Assembly: GCA_037157565.1 (NCBI GenBank)
Contig: JAZHRO010000024.1
Coordinates: forward strand, 9,802,501-9,866,500
Reading direction: 5' to 3'
DNA length: 64,000 nucleotides
DNA from: Thalassia testudinum
Taxonomy: Eukaryota > Streptophyta > Magnoliopsida > Alismatales > Hydrocharitaceae
A program made the translations under genes and the position numbers. The notes below the pieces were generated by a model, which had not been told where the DNA came from, did not search any database, and saw nothing but the letters and a program-made list of their open reading frames with translations. Below are positions 62,641 to 64,000 of this stretch, one piece after another. Position 1 is the first letter of the stretch. The number at the start of each line of letters is the position of its first letter.

Positions 62641-64000
62641 ATTTGGCTGAGTCTTCATTTATCCTCCAGTTTCCCTGAGCATATTGTGCCTAGCCGATGG
62701 CGTAAAACTCAACGCTCAACGGGAGGCAGCCCATCATTTCTTTTTGAAAAAACCCGAAACCTTTTCTGACACCTCTTCGCACTTAAGGTTCATCCTTTAG
62801 GACAGCCAACTCCACCTCAGGTGCTTGCATCTGAGATTCGAAATTATCCGCAACAGTCACCCCGACCCATTCACTCACCAAAACATCTGTCCTAATATAT
62901 GAACTAAGCTAAATAAAAACCCTCCTAAGTTATAATGGGGACATTGCAAATCTTAGGCATGGGGGGGTATGAAAGTGCAAAACTCATAAGAAAAGGTTTA
63001 AAAAAAAAAATCACATATGCCAAAAACACCATAAAAATTAAAAAAATTTCGAAAAAGAATAATAAAATGAGAGGAGAGAAATTTTTGTGGACTTTACAAA
63101 GGAGGAGGAGAAAAAGAACAAAATGATAGAAAGGAGCACAAAATGAAAGAAAAGAGATAGTTATTAGTAAGAAATTAAGGAATTAACCCAAGTTCTAGAC
63201 CACATTCAGGAAAAGAAATGGAAAGTGCACAGTAAGATTAGTAAGAATGCAAACCATAGGCATTCTTGGATAGACTCTTAGTACCCAATAAGATCTAGAT
63301 ATTCCTCAAGAGGTTGAGGAAAGTGAAAAGCTTAAGTATTAGTTCTAAGGCTTAGGGAGTATTTGGCCTCGTTAACTAACTTCTGGTTTACGAGACTCAG
63401 TAACCTAAGCACCCAAATTTCACACATAGCCTGATTCAGTAGGCATAAAATATCAAAATCACGCAGAAGCGTTTCAAAAATTCTGAAAATGACACCTAGA
63501 GTAGGAGCAGCCGATCAACACGAGTTGATTTGGATGAGTTCCTAGCGCGGAGAGGTGGGAAATTTCCCTTGAAGATGCGTAACAAAATATCATCTCCTCG
63601 GTGCTTATCTCTTAAGATATTTACATATCCTACTGGGGGAATGTAAGTACTCTGCTGGTTCAGATTCCATGGATGGCACTATCACGAAGTGTCAATTGCC
63701 AGGGTCTGAATTCGGCCACGGAACACCATGGACGGGATTATCTCGAAATCTCGAAAGCCAGGATTCTGGGGGTTACCATGGGCGGTGCTATCTTGAAGCA
63801 TCAACTGTCAGGAACCCTTGAGGATTGATGATGTGGACAAGGAATCTGATACAGACCGTGTTGAGAAGCCAATCCTAAGCTAGAATAAAAAATGAAAAAG
63901 AGAGAGAAAACTCTCCAAACACATAAATCTTCTACCTCTCTCTCTTACAAAAAGCACTGCAAACTGAACCAGGGCTAAAATTATCCCAAGCATGGGTGCT
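62641..64000 (+). other. 3' non-coding region of the Athila-like element
   Basis: CATGGGGGGGTATGAAAG at about 62958 is a purine-tract-like block common downstream of Athila pol. The rest is AT-rich with no env-like frame. Three degenerate CATGG(A/G)-GG repeats of about 50-60 bp lie at 63668-63830. The 3' LTR is not reached. Confidence 0.55.
63668..63830 (+). repeat. Threefold degenerate direct repeat (CATGGAnGG...TATC)
   Basis: CATGGATGGCACTATCACGA, CATGGACGGGATTATCTCGA and CATGGGCGGTGCTATCTTGA begin at about 63669, 63729 and 63777; each is followed by a CCAGG/TCAGG block. Confidence 0.5.

Larger units (their letters stand above)
42038..64000 (-). mobile_element. SIRE/Maximus-like Ty1/copia element D (nested into, 5' end outside window)
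   Basis: Minus-strand element: 3' LTR 42038-43658, purine tract AAAAAGGGGGAGAT next to it, extra ORF 44059-45162, pol 46.6-50.99 kb. The integrase region is cut by a solo LTR (48685-50455) and the pre-integrase region by an Athila-like element running past the window edge, so protease, gag and 5' LTR should lie beyond 64000. The AAAAAGGGGGAGATTGTTAG junction, the additional ORF and FVDDIIFGDTNE in RT are typical of the SIRE lineage. Confidence 0.8.
50998..64000 (+). mobile_element. Athila-like Ty3/gypsy element (3' end outside window)
   Basis: Inserted into the copia pre-integrase region. 5' LTR inferred at 50998-53373, primer-site region TTTTTGACGCCGTTGCCG at 53375-53392 (the usual post-LTR sequence of plant Athila/Tat elements), gag from 54459, protease, RT, RNase H, integrase to about 62630, then a long 3' non-coding stretch. 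RT and gag motifs fit the Athila lineage. The gag is split by a 2.67-kb solo LTR (55159-57827). No 3' LTR within the window. Confidence 0.85.

Overview
Plant nuclear DNA from an angiosperm; the species cannot be fixed from the sequence, although the GC-rich first exon hints at a monocot. The evidence is one intron-rich host gene of a plant-specific architecture, embedded in Ty1/copia and Ty3/gypsy LTR retrotransposons of plant lineages. There is no rRNA, intact tRNA, CRISPR or bacterial-style operon.

Host gene (minus strand, 32991 down to 2063). Eleven exons with GT..AG junctions join in frame to 1986 nt, encoding a 661-residue protein: an N-terminal Ser/Thr protein kinase fused to a C-terminal PP2C phosphatase. 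It matches the known plant 'protein kinase and PP2C-like domain-containing protein' family (Arabidopsis At2g40860 type) along its whole length. All kinase and PP2C signature motifs that I checked are present, so it looks functional. About 94% of the 31 kb is intron: intron 4 is 14.3 kb and intron 1 is 8.3 kb, both swollen by transposons.

Transposons inside the introns. Intron 4 holds an internally deleted copia element (7.05-9.26 kb), a LINE zinc-finger relic (about 11.0-11.3 kb), a 1.9 kb non-autonomous LTR element (12287-14210, TSD TATAC) and a 4.6 kb Ale-like copia (15141-19739, TSD CTTTG). Intron 1 holds an Ale-like copia (24961-31896) whose reverse transcriptase is split by a second copy of the 1.9 kb non-autonomous family (28962-30821, TSD GATGA). 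Intron 9 has a 48-bp tRNA-like SINE head between 26-bp target duplications.

Right half (33-64 kb). After the gene's upstream flank comes a stretch with copia gag/protease debris, a cluster of AATCGATTAA-type palindromes and a hairpin-rich tandem array. A 2674-bp solo LTR of gypsy type follows (38968-41641, TSD GATAG). From 42038 to the window edge lies a nest: a SIRE/Maximus-like copia on the minus strand (3' LTR, an extra downstream ORF, RNase H, RT, integrase); in its integrase a 1771-bp solo LTR (TSD GTACG); in its pre-integrase region an Athila-like gypsy element on the plus strand; and in the gag of that element a second copy of the 2.67-kb solo LTR (TSD ATCAA).

Most striking patterns: (1) dense arrays of the palindrome CAGACGTCTG in two unrelated retrotransposon classes, the SIRE-like copia and the gypsy-type solo LTRs; (2) LTRs of the 1.9 kb family that carry an snRNA-gene upstream sequence element (GTCCCACATCG) exactly 32 bp from a TATA box; (3) the intact kinase-phosphatase gene persisting under heavy intronic TE load.
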